Shown here: positions 1 to 8,130 of the stretch, one piece after another
How the letters are laid out: each line of letters opens with the position of its first letter
Position numbering within the stretch: position 1 is the first letter of the stretch
Assembly (NCBI GenBank): GCA_963696105.1
Contig: CAVOIP010000005.1
Coordinates: 1,054,001-1,118,000, forward strand
Length of the DNA: 64,000 nucleotides
Origin: CAVRTM01 sp963696105
Lineage (GTDB): Bacteria; Actinomycetota; Actinomycetes; Actinomycetales; Dermatophilaceae
Direction of reading: 5' to 3'
Notes under the pieces: generated by a model
Databases searched by the model: none
What the model saw: only the letters and a program-made list of their open reading frames with translations
What the model was told of the DNA's origin: nothing
Position numbers and translations under genes: made by a program

Positions 1-163
1 ACTCGTGGACAGCCATAATCGTCCACCCGCCGGCCGACGGGCCTGCGGCGTGGAAGATCTGCCCGTCGGGCAGGCGGTCGGGGCCGGGGTGCACCGCGGC
101 GACCGACGCCTCGTACTGGTCCTTGGTGCCGCCGGGGAAGTGGTGAACGACTCCGTACGCCAT
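1..163 (-). CDS. Small conserved protein, partial (ABM-like)
   Basis: The N-terminal 54 residues of a small protein read leftwards off the window edge, starting at the ATG complementary to 161-163 (MAYGVVHHFPGGTKDQYEAS...). The sequence resembles a family of roughly 100-residue actinobacterial proteins with a dimeric alpha-beta barrel, related to antibiotic biosynthesis monooxygenase domains. The family has no settled function. The C-terminus lies outside the window, so length and active-site features cannot be judged. The family assignment rests on my recollection of the N-terminal pattern only. Confidence 0.65.
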   Translation of the reverse strand, partial: MAYGVVHHFPGGTKDQYEASVAAVHPGPDRLPDGQIFHAAGPSAGGWTIMAVHE

Positions 164-345
164 GGCCGTCTCCGATCCGGTCGCGTGCGACGCCACCCGC
201 GAGAGTCGCGGGCGAAACGAAGAACAGGCGACGTTGTCGAATGCCTCGAGCCGGCAAGGTGATTCGTGCCATCGTCACCTACCGGGCACGCTAGCCCCGT
301 TCCGACTCCGCGGGCAAGGACCCCATTCTGGCTGCTCTCACGACG

Positions 346-948
346 TCAGCCCACGTCGGCCGGCGCCTCGCCCGGGGCGGGAAGCCGGCGGCCCAGGCAG
401 GCGGCGAGCCGGTCGAGCGCGGGCGCGCTGTCCGGGGCCGGCGTCGGCGGGGCGAACGGGCTGCGCCCGGGCGGCAACGCAGCGAGCGCGTCGCGGGTGA
501 AGGCCAGCTCCTGCTCGGCGAGGTCCTCCGGAAAGGCGGCGTCCTGCCCCGTCGCCTGAGCCAGGTCCCAGCCGTGGACCAGGACCTCGGTGAGGCGCAG
601 GTGCACGGCCACCGCGCCCGGTACGGTCCCGAACGGCACCTGCACCGTCCGGGCGAGGGCACCGGGTCGGGCGAAGGCGGCGACCACCGCCTCCGCGCTG
701 TCCCGGAAGGCCGCCACCGGGTCGTCGTTGTCGTCGGCCTCCGCGCGCTCGGGCTCGGGTGGGGACGCGCCGTCCGCGAGTGCGGCCGCGAACAGGTGGT
801 TGCCGTGGGTCACGTGCGTGACCAGCGCGCGGACGTCCCAGTCGGTGCACGGCGTCGGCCGGGACCACTGTCCGGGGGTGATGCCGGCGATGAGCTCCCC
901 CACCGCATCCAGGGCCGCACTCAGCTGGTCCACCGGTGTCATGGTCAC
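346..948 (-). CDS. TIGR03086/DinB-type metal-binding protein
   Basis: A 200-residue protein of the mycothiol-dependent maleylpyruvate isomerase/TIGR03086 group, which folds as a DinB four-helix bundle and usually binds a divalent metal through histidines. The family signature is clear near residues 25-45: QWSRPTPCTDWDVRALVTHV, with the first metal-ligand type histidine in the VTH segment; a second HGWDLA segment lies near residue 130. Enzymes of this group use mycothiol as thiol cofactor, but the substrate of this member is unknown. The GTG start at 948 is chosen because GAGGAGG lies five bases upstream; an ATG two codons later is possible. A second member of the family is at 43914-44483. It is divergent from the esterase gene, across a repeat-rich spacer. 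Confidence 0.85.
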   Translation of the reverse strand: MTMTPVDQLSAALDAVGELIAGITPGQWSRPTPCTDWDVRALVTHVTHGNHLFAAALADGASPPEPERAEADDNDDPVAAFRDSAEAVVAAFARPGALARTVQVPFGTVPGAVAVHLRLTEVLVHGWDLAQATGQDAAFPEDLAEQELAFTRDALAALPPGRSPFAPPTPAPDSAPALDRLAACLGRRLPAPGEAPADVG

Positions 949-1039
949 GCGCGCCTCCTCGCCGGTTCACGTCCAGGCCGAGCATGCCGGTCCTCCTCGA
1001 GCGTGTCGAGGGCCCGCGGACGAGCAGTCGGCCGGTGCC

Positions 1040-1149
1040 GGGCCGGTCCGAGTCGCGTCCGAGCCGGTCCGAGCCGGTCCGAGCCGGTCCAGCCGGTCCG
1101 AGCCGGTCCACGCCGGTCCGCGCCGGTCCACGCCGGTCCGGGCCGGTCC
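1040..1149. repeat. About eleven tandem decamers, RNGCCGGTCC
   Basis: About eleven head-to-tail copies of a 10-base unit (GAGCCGGTCC and one- or two-base variants; one 9-base and one 11-base copy). They sit in the 313-base spacer between two divergent genes (starts at 948 and 1262). The period is close to one DNA helical turn, so every copy would face the same side of the helix. No coding gene covers it convincingly. It could be an array of protein-binding sites, or simple slippage expansion. Nothing else is recognised in the spacer. Confidence 0.9.
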
Positions 1150-1261
1150 CGGAGGGGACCACCGGCGCGCCGTACAGTGCTGCTGGCAGGGAGCGGGCGG
1201 CGCACGTCCCGGCCGGCCCCAAGGAGACCGTCGGAGAGCGTCCGGGGAGGCCGAGCAGACG

Positions 1262-2443
1262 ATGTCCCTCCTCGGCCTGCCGCTGCTGGTCCTGCTGGCC
1301 GTGTCCGCCGTCGCGTACCCGGCGCTCACGCTCGCGCTCTGGCCACGGGTCCGCGGCTCGGGCGCCCTGCGCGCCACCGCCCGCCTCGCCATGGTCGGCG
1401 GGTGCCAGGTCACGGCGGTGCTGCTCGTGGCCGTCGCCGTCAACCACTACGGCTACTTCTACGGGTCCTGGTCCGAGCTGCGGGGCATCGCCGGGTCCAG
1501 CACCTCAGGCACCCGCGCCGCCGGCTCGGCCTCGGCCGCCGGCAAGGGCACGGTCCAGTCACACGCCTCCGGCCCACCCGGCGCCGGCAGCGTCCGCGTC
1601 CTTCGCGACCCCGGCTGGTCCTCGACCGGGCAGTGGCCCACCCGGGGGCGGGTGGAGTCGGTGACCATCCGTGGGATCCGCTCGGGGCTGACCTCGCACG
1701 CCTTCGTGTACCTGCCCCCGCAGTACTTCCAGAAGCAGTACGCCTCCCGTGTCTTCCCGGCGGTGCAGGTCCTCACCGGCGTGCCGGGCACCGACCTGGG
1801 CCTGCTGCGGAGCCTGAAGGTGCCCGACCGGTTGCTCACCGAGATCGACGCCGGCCGCGCGCGGCCCGTGGTGCTGGTGATGATGAGCCCGACGGTGGCG
1901 CCGCCGCGGGACACCGAGTGCACCGACGTCCCCGCGGGTCCGCAGGCGCTGACCTTCCTGGCCGCCGACGTGCCGGATGTCGTCGCGGCGTCCTACCGGG
2001 TCGACCCGCGTGGCTGGGGGGCGGTCGGCGCCTCCACCGGCGGGTACTGCGCCGCCAAGCTGGCCATGGTGCACTCCGAGACGTTCTCCGCCGCGGCGAC
2101 CCTGTCCGGCTACTTCCGCACGCTGCAGGACCGCACCACCGGTGACCTGTGGGGCGGCTCGGAGGTCGTCCGCGACCTCAACGACCTGGAGTGGCGGCTG
2201 CGGCACGTGCCTCCGCCGCCGGTGTCGCTGCTGGTCACCACCGCGAGGGACGAGGCAGGCCCGAGCGGGTACGCCGCCAGCCGGCGCTTCCTGGACCTCG
2301 CCGCCTCCACCGGCGGGGCGATGCGGGTCGACTCCCTGGTCGCCGACCGGGGCGGTCACAACTTCGGCACCTGGGCCGCGAACCTGCCGCGCGCCCTGGC
2401 CTGGCTGTCCACCTCCCTGCCGACCCCGAAGGCGCCCACATGA
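1262..2443 (+). CDS. Membrane-anchored esterase, alpha/beta hydrolase (PF00756-like)
   Basis: A 393-residue protein with two hydrophobic N-terminal segments (about residues 3-23 and 43-62), a Ser/Gly/Ala-rich linker, then an extracytoplasmic alpha/beta hydrolase domain like esterase D and the mycolyltransferase Ag85 family. The nucleophile elbow is GASTGG with Ser258, and the likely catalytic histidine is His366 in GGHNFG. The substrate is unknown; acyl transfer or ester hydrolysis at the cell envelope is the usual job of this architecture. The ATG at 1262 is preceded by GGGGAGG. The stop overlaps the start of the next gene (ATGA), so the SDR is translationally coupled. Confidence 0.85.
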   Translation: MSLLGLPLLVLLAVSAVAYPALTLALWPRVRGSGALRATARLAMVGGCQVTAVLLVAVAVNHYGYFYGSWSELRGIAGSSTSGTRAAGSASAAGKGTVQSHASGPPGAGSVRVLRDPGWSSTGQWPTRGRVESVTIRGIRSGLTSHAFVYLPPQYFQKQYASRVFPAVQVLTGVPGTDLGLLRSLKVPDRLLTEIDAGRARPVVLVMMSPTVAPPRDTECTDVPAGPQALTFLAADVPDVVAASYRVDPRGWGAVGASTGGYCAAKLAMVHSETFSAAATLSGYFRTLQDRTTGDLWGGSEVVRDLNDLEWRLRHVPPPPVSLLVTTARDEAGPSGYAASRRFLDLAASTGGAMRVDSLVADRGGHNFGTWAANLPRALAWLSTSLPTPKAPT

Positions 2444-3210
2444 TCTCGCCCCTGTTCGACATCACCGGACGCGTCGCCGTGGTCACCGGCTCCTCCCGGG
2501 GCATCGGCCTCGCACTCGCCGAGGGCCTGGCCGGCGCCGGCGCCGAGGTGGTCCTGAACGCCCGGGACGGCCGCGCCCTGGACGAGGTCGCCGCCGCCCT
2601 GCACCGGCGCACCGGCGCGACGGTCCACGCCGTGCCGTTCGACGTCACCGACCCCGACTCGGTGACCGCCGGCATCGCGACGGTCGAGGCGACGGTCGGC
2701 CCCATCGACATCTGCGTCAACAACGCCGGGATGCAGCGCCGGGCGCCGTTCACCCAGTTCCCGCTGGAGGACTGGAACGCCCTGATGGCCACCAACGTGA
2801 CCAGCGCCTTCCTCGTCGGCCAGGCGGTGGCGCGCCACATGCAGCCCCGCGGTCGGGGACGGATCATCAACATCGCCTCGCTGCAGTCCGAGGTCAGCCG
2901 GCCGGGCATCGCGCCGTACGCCGCGACCAAGGGAGCGCTGAAGATGCTGACCCGCGGCATGTGTGCCGACCTCGCGCCGTCCGGCATCTGCGTCAACGCG
3001 ATCGGGCCCGGCTACTTCGAGACCGACCTGACCAGCGCCCTGGTCGCCGACGAGACGTTCTCGGCCTGGGTCCGCGAGCGCACGCCCGCCGGCCGGTGGG
3101 GCCGGGTCGAGGACCTCGTCGGCACCCTGATCTACCTGTGCTCGGACGCCTCCCGCTTCGTCAACGGCCAGGTCGTCTACGTCGACGGAGGCATGCTCGC
3201 GGTCCTGTGA
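2440..3210 (+). CDS. SDR oxidoreductase, gluconate 5-dehydrogenase-like
   Basis: A 256-residue classical short-chain dehydrogenase. The NAD(P) site is TGSSRGIG (residues 16-23), followed by NNAG, a catalytic serine in NIASLQSE and the YAATK tyrosine-lysine pair. Several stretches match gluconate 5-dehydrogenase closely, among them NNAGMQRRAPFTQFP, KMLTRGMC, GPGYFETDLT and the terminal VDGGML. That enzyme interconverts gluconate and 5-keto-gluconate. The start overlaps the esterase stop by four bases, so both are expressed together, although a functional link between them is not obvious. A sugar-acid role is likely from similarity; the exact substrate is not proven. Confidence 0.88.
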   Translation: MISPLFDITGRVAVVTGSSRGIGLALAEGLAGAGAEVVLNARDGRALDEVAAALHRRTGATVHAVPFDVTDPDSVTAGIATVEATVGPIDICVNNAGMQRRAPFTQFPLEDWNALMATNVTSAFLVGQAVARHMQPRGRGRIINIASLQSEVSRPGIAPYAATKGALKMLTRGMCADLAPSGICVNAIGPGYFETDLTSALVADETFSAWVRERTPAGRWGRVEDLVGTLIYLCSDASRFVNGQVVYVDGGMLAVL

Positions 3211-3250
3211 CGGCGGCGGCACACCGACTGGAGCCGCTATCGCGAACGAG

Positions 3251-3280
3251 TTGCAACAAGGGGTCGACCCGTCGTACGTT
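3251..3280 (+). promoter_or_regulatory. Possible promoter for the Ni/Co transporter
   Basis: TTGCAA (3251-3256) and TACGTT (3275-3280) are separated by 18 bases in the 122-base gap before the nickel/cobalt transporter start at 3333. They fit a housekeeping promoter only loosely. GTTGCAAC is also a short palindrome that a metal regulator might use, but I see no complete Nur or NikR box and no riboswitch fold. Confidence 0.3.
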
Positions 3281-3332
3281 CAAGGGCGTCGTCCCGCGCC
3301 TCGCGGGCCAGCAGCAACGGGCGGGGACCTGC

Positions 3333-4445
3333 ATGAGCACAGCAACACCGACGCGACCGGCATGGAGCACCCGCGCCCGGGCCGCCCTCTCCCGGCGCGA
3401 GTGGGCCTCGATGGCCGGCATGGCGCTGTTCGTCGCCGCGCTGCACGTCGTCGGCTGGGGGGTGCTGGTGGGCGTGGTCGCTCCGGCGCACTACCAGGTC
3501 AGCTCGGGGCAGGTCTTCGGCGTCGGGCTCGGCGTGACCGCCTACACGCTCGGCATGCGCCACGCCTTCGACGCCGACCACATCGCCGCCATCGACAACA
3601 CCACGCGCAAGCTCATGTCCGAGGGGCGACGGCCGCTGTCGGTCGGGTTCTGGTTCTCCCTCGGCCACTCCAGCGTGGTGTTCGCGCTCTGCCTGCTGCT
3701 CGCGTTCGGCGTGCGGGCGCTCGCCGGCCAGGTCGAGAACGACGCGTCCTCCCTGCAGCAGACCGCGGGCCTGATCGGGACCACCGTGTCCGGGGTGTTC
3801 CTCTACCTCATCGGCATCATCAACCTCGTCGTCCTCGTCGGCGTGGTCCGGGTCTTCCGGCGGATGCGGCAGGGCCTGTACGACGAGGCCGAGCTGGAGG
3901 CGCACCTGAACAACCGTGGGTTCCTCAACCGGGTGCTCTCCGGCGTGACCCGGGCCGTGACCAAGCCGTGGCAGATGTACCCCGTCGGCCTGCTGTTCGG
4001 CCTCGGCTTCGACACCGCGACCGAGGTGAGCCTGCTCGTGCTGGCGGGGGGAGCGGCCGCGTTCGCGCTGCCCTGGTACGCGATCCTGACGCTGCCGGTC
4101 CTCTTCGCCGCCGGCATGAGCCTGCTGGACACGATCGACGGCTGCTTCATGAACTTCGCCTACGGCTGGGCCTTCTCCAAGCCGGTGCGCAAGGTGTACT
4201 ACAACATCACGATCACCGGGCTGTCGGTCGCGGTCGCGCTCGTCATCGGGACCATCGAGCTGGTCTCCATCGTGGCCGACAAGCTCGCCATCACGACCGG
4301 CCCGCTGGCGGCGATCGCCGGCCTGGACCTCAACCACGTCGGCTACGCGATCGTCGTGCTGTTCGTCCTCACCTGGGTGGTGGCCCTCGGGGTGTGGCGG
4401 CTCGCCCGCATCGAGGAGCGCTGGACGGTCGACGCCGAGACCTAG
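3333..4445 (+). CDS. Nickel/cobalt transporter, NiCoT (HoxN/NixA) family
   Basis: A 370-residue membrane protein with about eight transmembrane segments. It carries the NiCoT signature HAFDADHIAAIDN in helix II (HX4DH, metal selectivity), followed by LGHSSVVF in helix III and GLGFDTATE in helix V. NiCoT permeases import Ni2+ or Co2+ with high affinity for urease, hydrogenase, superoxide dismutase or cobalamin. No such metalloenzyme gene is in the window, so the metal cannot be decided. The ATG at 3333 follows a GGGCGGGG stretch. The stop overlaps the stop of the convergent glycosyltransferase gene by four bases, leaving no room for a separate terminator. Confidence 0.92.
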   Translation: MSTATPTRPAWSTRARAALSRREWASMAGMALFVAALHVVGWGVLVGVVAPAHYQVSSGQVFGVGLGVTAYTLGMRHAFDADHIAAIDNTTRKLMSEGRRPLSVGFWFSLGHSSVVFALCLLLAFGVRALAGQVENDASSLQQTAGLIGTTVSGVFLYLIGIINLVVLVGVVRVFRRMRQGLYDEAELEAHLNNRGFLNRVLSGVTRAVTKPWQMYPVGLLFGLGFDTATEVSLLVLAGGAAAFALPWYAILTLPVLFAAGMSLLDTIDGCFMNFAYGWAFSKPVRKVYYNITITGLSVAVALVIGTIELVSIVADKLAITTGPLAAIAGLDLNHVGYAIVVLFVLTWVVALGVWRLARIEERWTVDAET

Positions 4446-5815
4446 GGCGTCGCCCGGGTGCGCTGCGCGCCCGAGGAGGGCACGGACGCCGCGTCGGCTG
4501 CGGTGGTCTCCCCGGTGGCGGTCAGGCCGTCAGTGGTGGTCCGGCCGTCAGCGGTGCTCGCAGGGGCGCCTCGGTCCGGGGCGTCGCTGCCCGGCGTACG
4601 GCGCAGGGCCCAGCCGAGCAGGCCGAGCGCCATCAGCGCGCCGAAGGTGTCGGAGTTCTGCAGGAACCGGCCGATGAGCATCGGCTGCCAGTCGCTGCTG
4701 ACCCAGGTGATGCCCCACCACGGGCCGCGACAGAGGAACCAGCCGAGCACGGCCGCTCCCGCCCACAGCCGGCGTCGGTCGCGCCGCGGGTCGGCGCCGA
4801 GGATGGCCAGGACCACCACGACCATCCAGTGCAGGTGGTGGATCCACGCGACGGGCGAGAGCAGCACCGCCATCAGCCCCACGGCGGCGACCTCGCTGAC
4901 CGAGTCGCCCTGGCGGTAGGCACGTCGGGCGATCGCGAAGCCGGCGACGCCCACGACGACCACGCAGGCCAGCCACAGGGCCGTGCCCACGGCGCCCTGG
5001 GGGCCGACCCGCAGGAGGAAACCGCGCAGCGACTGGTTCGACGTGCCGCCGTTGGGACCGAGCCGGTTGGGGTCCTGCAGTGCTCCACCCCAGAACGCGA
5101 ACGACGCCTCGGGCAGCAGCAGGAACGTCCCCAGCGTCGCGGCGGCGGCCGCGCCGACGGCCCAGCCGGCCTCGCGCCAGCGGCGGTTGACGAGGTAGTG
5201 GACGACGAACACCCCGGGGGTGAGCTTGATCGACATGGCCAGGCCGACCAGCACGCCGGCGGGGATGCGGCGCAGCAGCCGCGGCCGGGGCCGACGCAGG
5301 TCCATCAGGCAGGCCAGGACCATGAACGCGTTGACCTGGCCGAAGCGGATGCCGTCGGAGACCGGGTGGAGCCAGAGCATCGGCGCGGTGATCAGCGCCA
5401 GCACGAGCGGCGCCGCGGTGCCGTGCCGGTGGATCAGCCGCCACCCGGCGTACCAGACGATCGCGGTGGTGGCGGCGACCTGCGCCGCGGTCCACAGCCA
5501 CCCGACCACCCCGAACGGCACCAGCGCCAGCGGCAGCGCCAGGATCGCCGCGAACGGCGGGTAGGTGAACGGCAGCAGCTGCGGCGTCTCGGTGATGGCC
5601 GAGTAGACCGGGCGGCCGGTCAGCAGCGAGACACCGGCCTCGCGGTAGACCTCGACGTCGACCTGCCACTGGTCCAGCGGCCAGAAGATGAGGTAGCGCA
5701 GCGCCACGGGCGTGGCCGCGAGCAGGATCAGGACGACCGCGGCGGTCCACGCGCGTGTCGGGGACGCCGTCAGGGCGCGTCCCCACCGGTGCAGGGGCTG
5801 GCGGGGCGGGGTCAC
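4442..5815 (-). CDS. GT87-family membrane glycosyltransferase
   Basis: A 457-residue polytopic protein of the GT-C fold, GT87 type (polyprenyl-phosphomannose-dependent alpha-mannosyltransferase-like). About ten membrane helices are visible. Characteristic segments are the WQVDVEVYREAG first extracytoplasmic loop with the acidic residues expected of a GT-C active site, LLPFTYPPFAA, and KLTPGVF with WIHHLHW further on. In Actinobacteria such enzymes extend lipoglycans or arabinomannan outside the membrane. The GTG at 5815 is taken as start because upstream codons are proline/arginine-rich and unlike a membrane protein. The C-terminal 40 residues are a Thr/Ala-rich tail. It is divergent from the AlkP-like membrane protein and close to a second GT87-like gene. 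Confidence 0.82.
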   Translation of the reverse strand: MTPPRQPLHRWGRALTASPTRAWTAAVVLILLAATPVALRYLIFWPLDQWQVDVEVYREAGVSLLTGRPVYSAITETPQLLPFTYPPFAAILALPLALVPFGVVGWLWTAAQVAATTAIVWYAGWRLIHRHGTAAPLVLALITAPMLWLHPVSDGIRFGQVNAFMVLACLMDLRRPRPRLLRRIPAGVLVGLAMSIKLTPGVFVVHYLVNRRWREAGWAVGAAAAATLGTFLLLPEASFAFWGGALQDPNRLGPNGGTSNQSLRGFLLRVGPQGAVGTALWLACVVVVGVAGFAIARRAYRQGDSVSEVAAVGLMAVLLSPVAWIHHLHWMVVVVLAILGADPRRDRRRLWAGAAVLGWFLCRGPWWGITWVSSDWQPMLIGRFLQNSDTFGALMALGLLGWALRRTPGSDAPDRGAPASTADGRTTTDGLTATGETTAADAASVPSSGAQRTRATP

Positions 5816-5889
5816 CGGCCCATTGTGGCGGGTCGACGCCCGGGGTGCCGGACCCCGGTCCCCGCACCCGGCCCCCGTAGCCTGTCCGA

Positions 5890-8130
5890 ATGACCCGCAG
5901 CCGCCTGACCGCCCTCCTGACGGCTGCCCTGGCGCTGCTGGCCTGCCTGTCGGTCGGTGCCGGCGCCGTCGGCGCGGCTGCCGCCCCCGGCGCACCCGGC
6001 GTCTCGACCGCCGCCGCGGCGCCCGTGGTGGTCGTGGGCACCGGCGGCATCACCTGGAGCGACGTGTCCCGCACGGCGACGCCCGCGCTGTGGTCGCTGC
6101 TGGAGCACGGGGCGACCGCCTCGCTGACGGTGCGCTCGGTGCACAGCAACACCTGTCCGGTGGACGGCTGGCTGACCCTGTCCGCCGGGCAGCGGGCCGG
6201 TGACCGGGACACCGGCTCGGACACCCGCCCGCCGTGCCGGGCCCTGCGCGAGCCGGCCGCCGACGGCGCCGTACCAGGGTGGGACACCTACCGCCGCATC
6301 GCGGCGGGCCAGGACTTCGACGCCCGCATCGGGCTGCTGGGCGACGCGCTGACCCGCGGTGTGGGCTGCGTCCGCGCGGTCGGCCCGGGGGCGGCCCTGG
6401 CCGCGGCGACCTCCGCCGGCAAGGTCACCGGCTACGCGCCGTACGACGCCCGCACGCTGCCCACCACCCTGTCGGCCTGCCCGGCGACGCTGGTCGACGT
6501 CGGCGACGTGCGCGACCCGGCCGAGGTGGACCCGCGCGACGAGGTGCGTCCGACCACCTCGCGGGCGGCGCAGGTGCGCGCCGTCGACGCCCGGATCGGA
6601 CAGGTGCTGGCGGCCGCGCCGCGGAACGCGGACGTGCTCGTCGCGAGCCTCTCGGACGCCGGTGCCAGCGAACGGCTGCGGCTCGCGGCGCTGCGCGGGC
6701 CCGGCGTGGGGGCCGGCACCCTGGAGTCGACCTCGACCCGGCTGGCCGGGCTGGTCCAGCTGTCCGACCTGACCGCCACGATCCTGGCCCGCGCGGGCCT
6801 GCCCGACCCGGCCGCCGTCAGCGGCAACCCGCTGCGCGTGCTCCCCGCCGACGGCACCGCCGCTGCCGACCGGCTGCAGCACCTGGTCGACTACGACCAG
6901 GCCTCCCATGAGGTGCACAGCCTGGTCCCGCCGTTCTTCAACGGCTGGGTCATCGTGCAGATCCTCATCTACGCGTTCGTCGCGGTGGTCTGGCGGCGGC
7001 GGTCTGGCTCGGAGGGCACGCGGCTGCGGCTGCTGCGGCTGGTCCGGCGGGTGGCGATCATCGCCGCCACCGTGCCCGTGTCGACGTTCCTGGCCAACCT
7101 GCTGCCGTGGTGGCGTTTCCCCAGCCCCATGCTGGCGGTCGTCGCCTCGGTCGCGCTGTTCGTGACGGTCATCTCCGCGATCGCCCTGCTCGGGCCGTGG
7201 CGCCGCTCCCTGTTCGGGCCGCCCGCGGTCGTCTCGGCCGCCACGATGCTCGTGCTGGCTGCCGACGTGATGACCGGCTCCCGGCTGCAGCTGTCCTCGC
7301 TGATGGGGCTGCAGCCGGTGGTCGGCGGCCGGTTCTACGGCATGGGCAACGTGACCTTCGCGCTGTTCGCCACCGCCACCCTCATGCTGTGCATCGCGGT
7401 GGCCGACCACTTCGTGCGCGCCGGCCGCCGTCCGGTGGCCGTCGGCGCGGTCATCGCGATCGGCATGGCCGGCGTGGTCGTCGACGCCTCCCCCGCCTGG
7501 GGCAGCGACTTCGGCGGCCCCCCGGCGTTCCTGCCCGCACTCGCCTTCTTCGTCCTGGCCGTGGCCGGGGTGCGGCTGACCTGGCGGCGGGCGCTGCTGA
7601 TCGGCGGCGGCACGGTCCTGTTCCTGGTCGCGATCGGCTTCGCCGACTGGCTGCGCCCGGCCGAGTCGCGCTCGCACCTGGGCCGGTTCGTGCAGACCGC
7701 CATCGACGGCGGCGCCGCGACGATCATCCTGCGCAAGGCGAAGCAGAACTGGGACATCCTCACCAGCAGCACGCTGACCCTGCTGGTCCCGCTCGGGTTG
7801 GTCTTCGTCATCTACATCCTCGCCCGCCCGACGTCGTGGGGCTCCCGCGGGCTGCACCGGGCCTACGAGCGGGCACCGCTGCTGCGCCCGGGTCTCGTGT
7901 CGCTGCTCGTGCTCTTCCTCATCGGCTTCGCCGCCAACGACTCCGGCACGGCCATCCCGGCCGTCGGGGCCACCCTCGCCCTGCCGCTGGTGATCGCCCT
8001 CAGCGTGCGGACGCTGCTGGACGAGACGAGCCCCGACGGCTCGACCACGCCCGCCATGCCAGCCACGCCACCACCGCCCAGACCAGCCATCCGGCGTACG
8101 GCGCGACGGAGCGCCGCACCGCCAGCGTGA
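5890..8130 (+). CDS. Large membrane protein, secreted AlkP-like domain plus membrane helices
   Basis: A 746-residue protein with a signal peptide (residues 1-30, cleaved near AQ/AAA-type sequence), an extracytoplasmic domain of about 310 residues, and about ten membrane helices (residues 345-710). The domain begins VVVVGTGGITWSDV and includes SNTCPVDGWLTLSAG and later DVLVASLSDAG, a layout recalling alkaline phosphatase-superfamily proteins, but I cannot identify a full metal site. Homologues sit beside glycosyltransferases in many Actinobacteria; function is not established. Its neighbours point to envelope glycan or lipid assembly. The last 44 codons overlap the convergent gene that ends at 8000, and this tail is Pro/Arg/Ala-rich and probably not under strong selection. 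Confidence 0.75.
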   Translation: MTRSRLTALLTAALALLACLSVGAGAVGAAAAPGAPGVSTAAAAPVVVVGTGGITWSDVSRTATPALWSLLEHGATASLTVRSVHSNTCPVDGWLTLSAGQRAGDRDTGSDTRPPCRALREPAADGAVPGWDTYRRIAAGQDFDARIGLLGDALTRGVGCVRAVGPGAALAAATSAGKVTGYAPYDARTLPTTLSACPATLVDVGDVRDPAEVDPRDEVRPTTSRAAQVRAVDARIGQVLAAAPRNADVLVASLSDAGASERLRLAALRGPGVGAGTLESTSTRLAGLVQLSDLTATILARAGLPDPAAVSGNPLRVLPADGTAAADRLQHLVDYDQASHEVHSLVPPFFNGWVIVQILIYAFVAVVWRRRSGSEGTRLRLLRLVRRVAIIAATVPVSTFLANLLPWWRFPSPMLAVVASVALFVTVISAIALLGPWRRSLFGPPAVVSAATMLVLAADVMTGSRLQLSSLMGLQPVVGGRFYGMGNVTFALFATATLMLCIAVADHFVRAGRRPVAVGAVIAIGMAGVVVDASPAWGSDFGGPPAFLPALAFFVLAVAGVRLTWRRALLIGGGTVLFLVAIGFADWLRPAESRSHLGRFVQTAIDGGAATIILRKAKQNWDILTSSTLTLLVPLGLVFVIYILARPTSWGSRGLHRAYERAPLLRPGLVSLLVLFLIGFAANDSGTAIPAVGATLALPLVIALSVRTLLDETSPDGSTTPAMPATPPPPRPAIRRTARRSAAPPA

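Noticed and set aside
1040..1149. Coding repeat protein (rightward frame through the decamers)
   Set aside because: The unit is 10 bases, so any reading frame changes with each copy, and the esterase starts clearly at 1262.
3211..3332. NiCo or cobalamin riboswitch before the metal transporter
   Set aside because: No conserved riboswitch core or box could be found in the 122-base leader.
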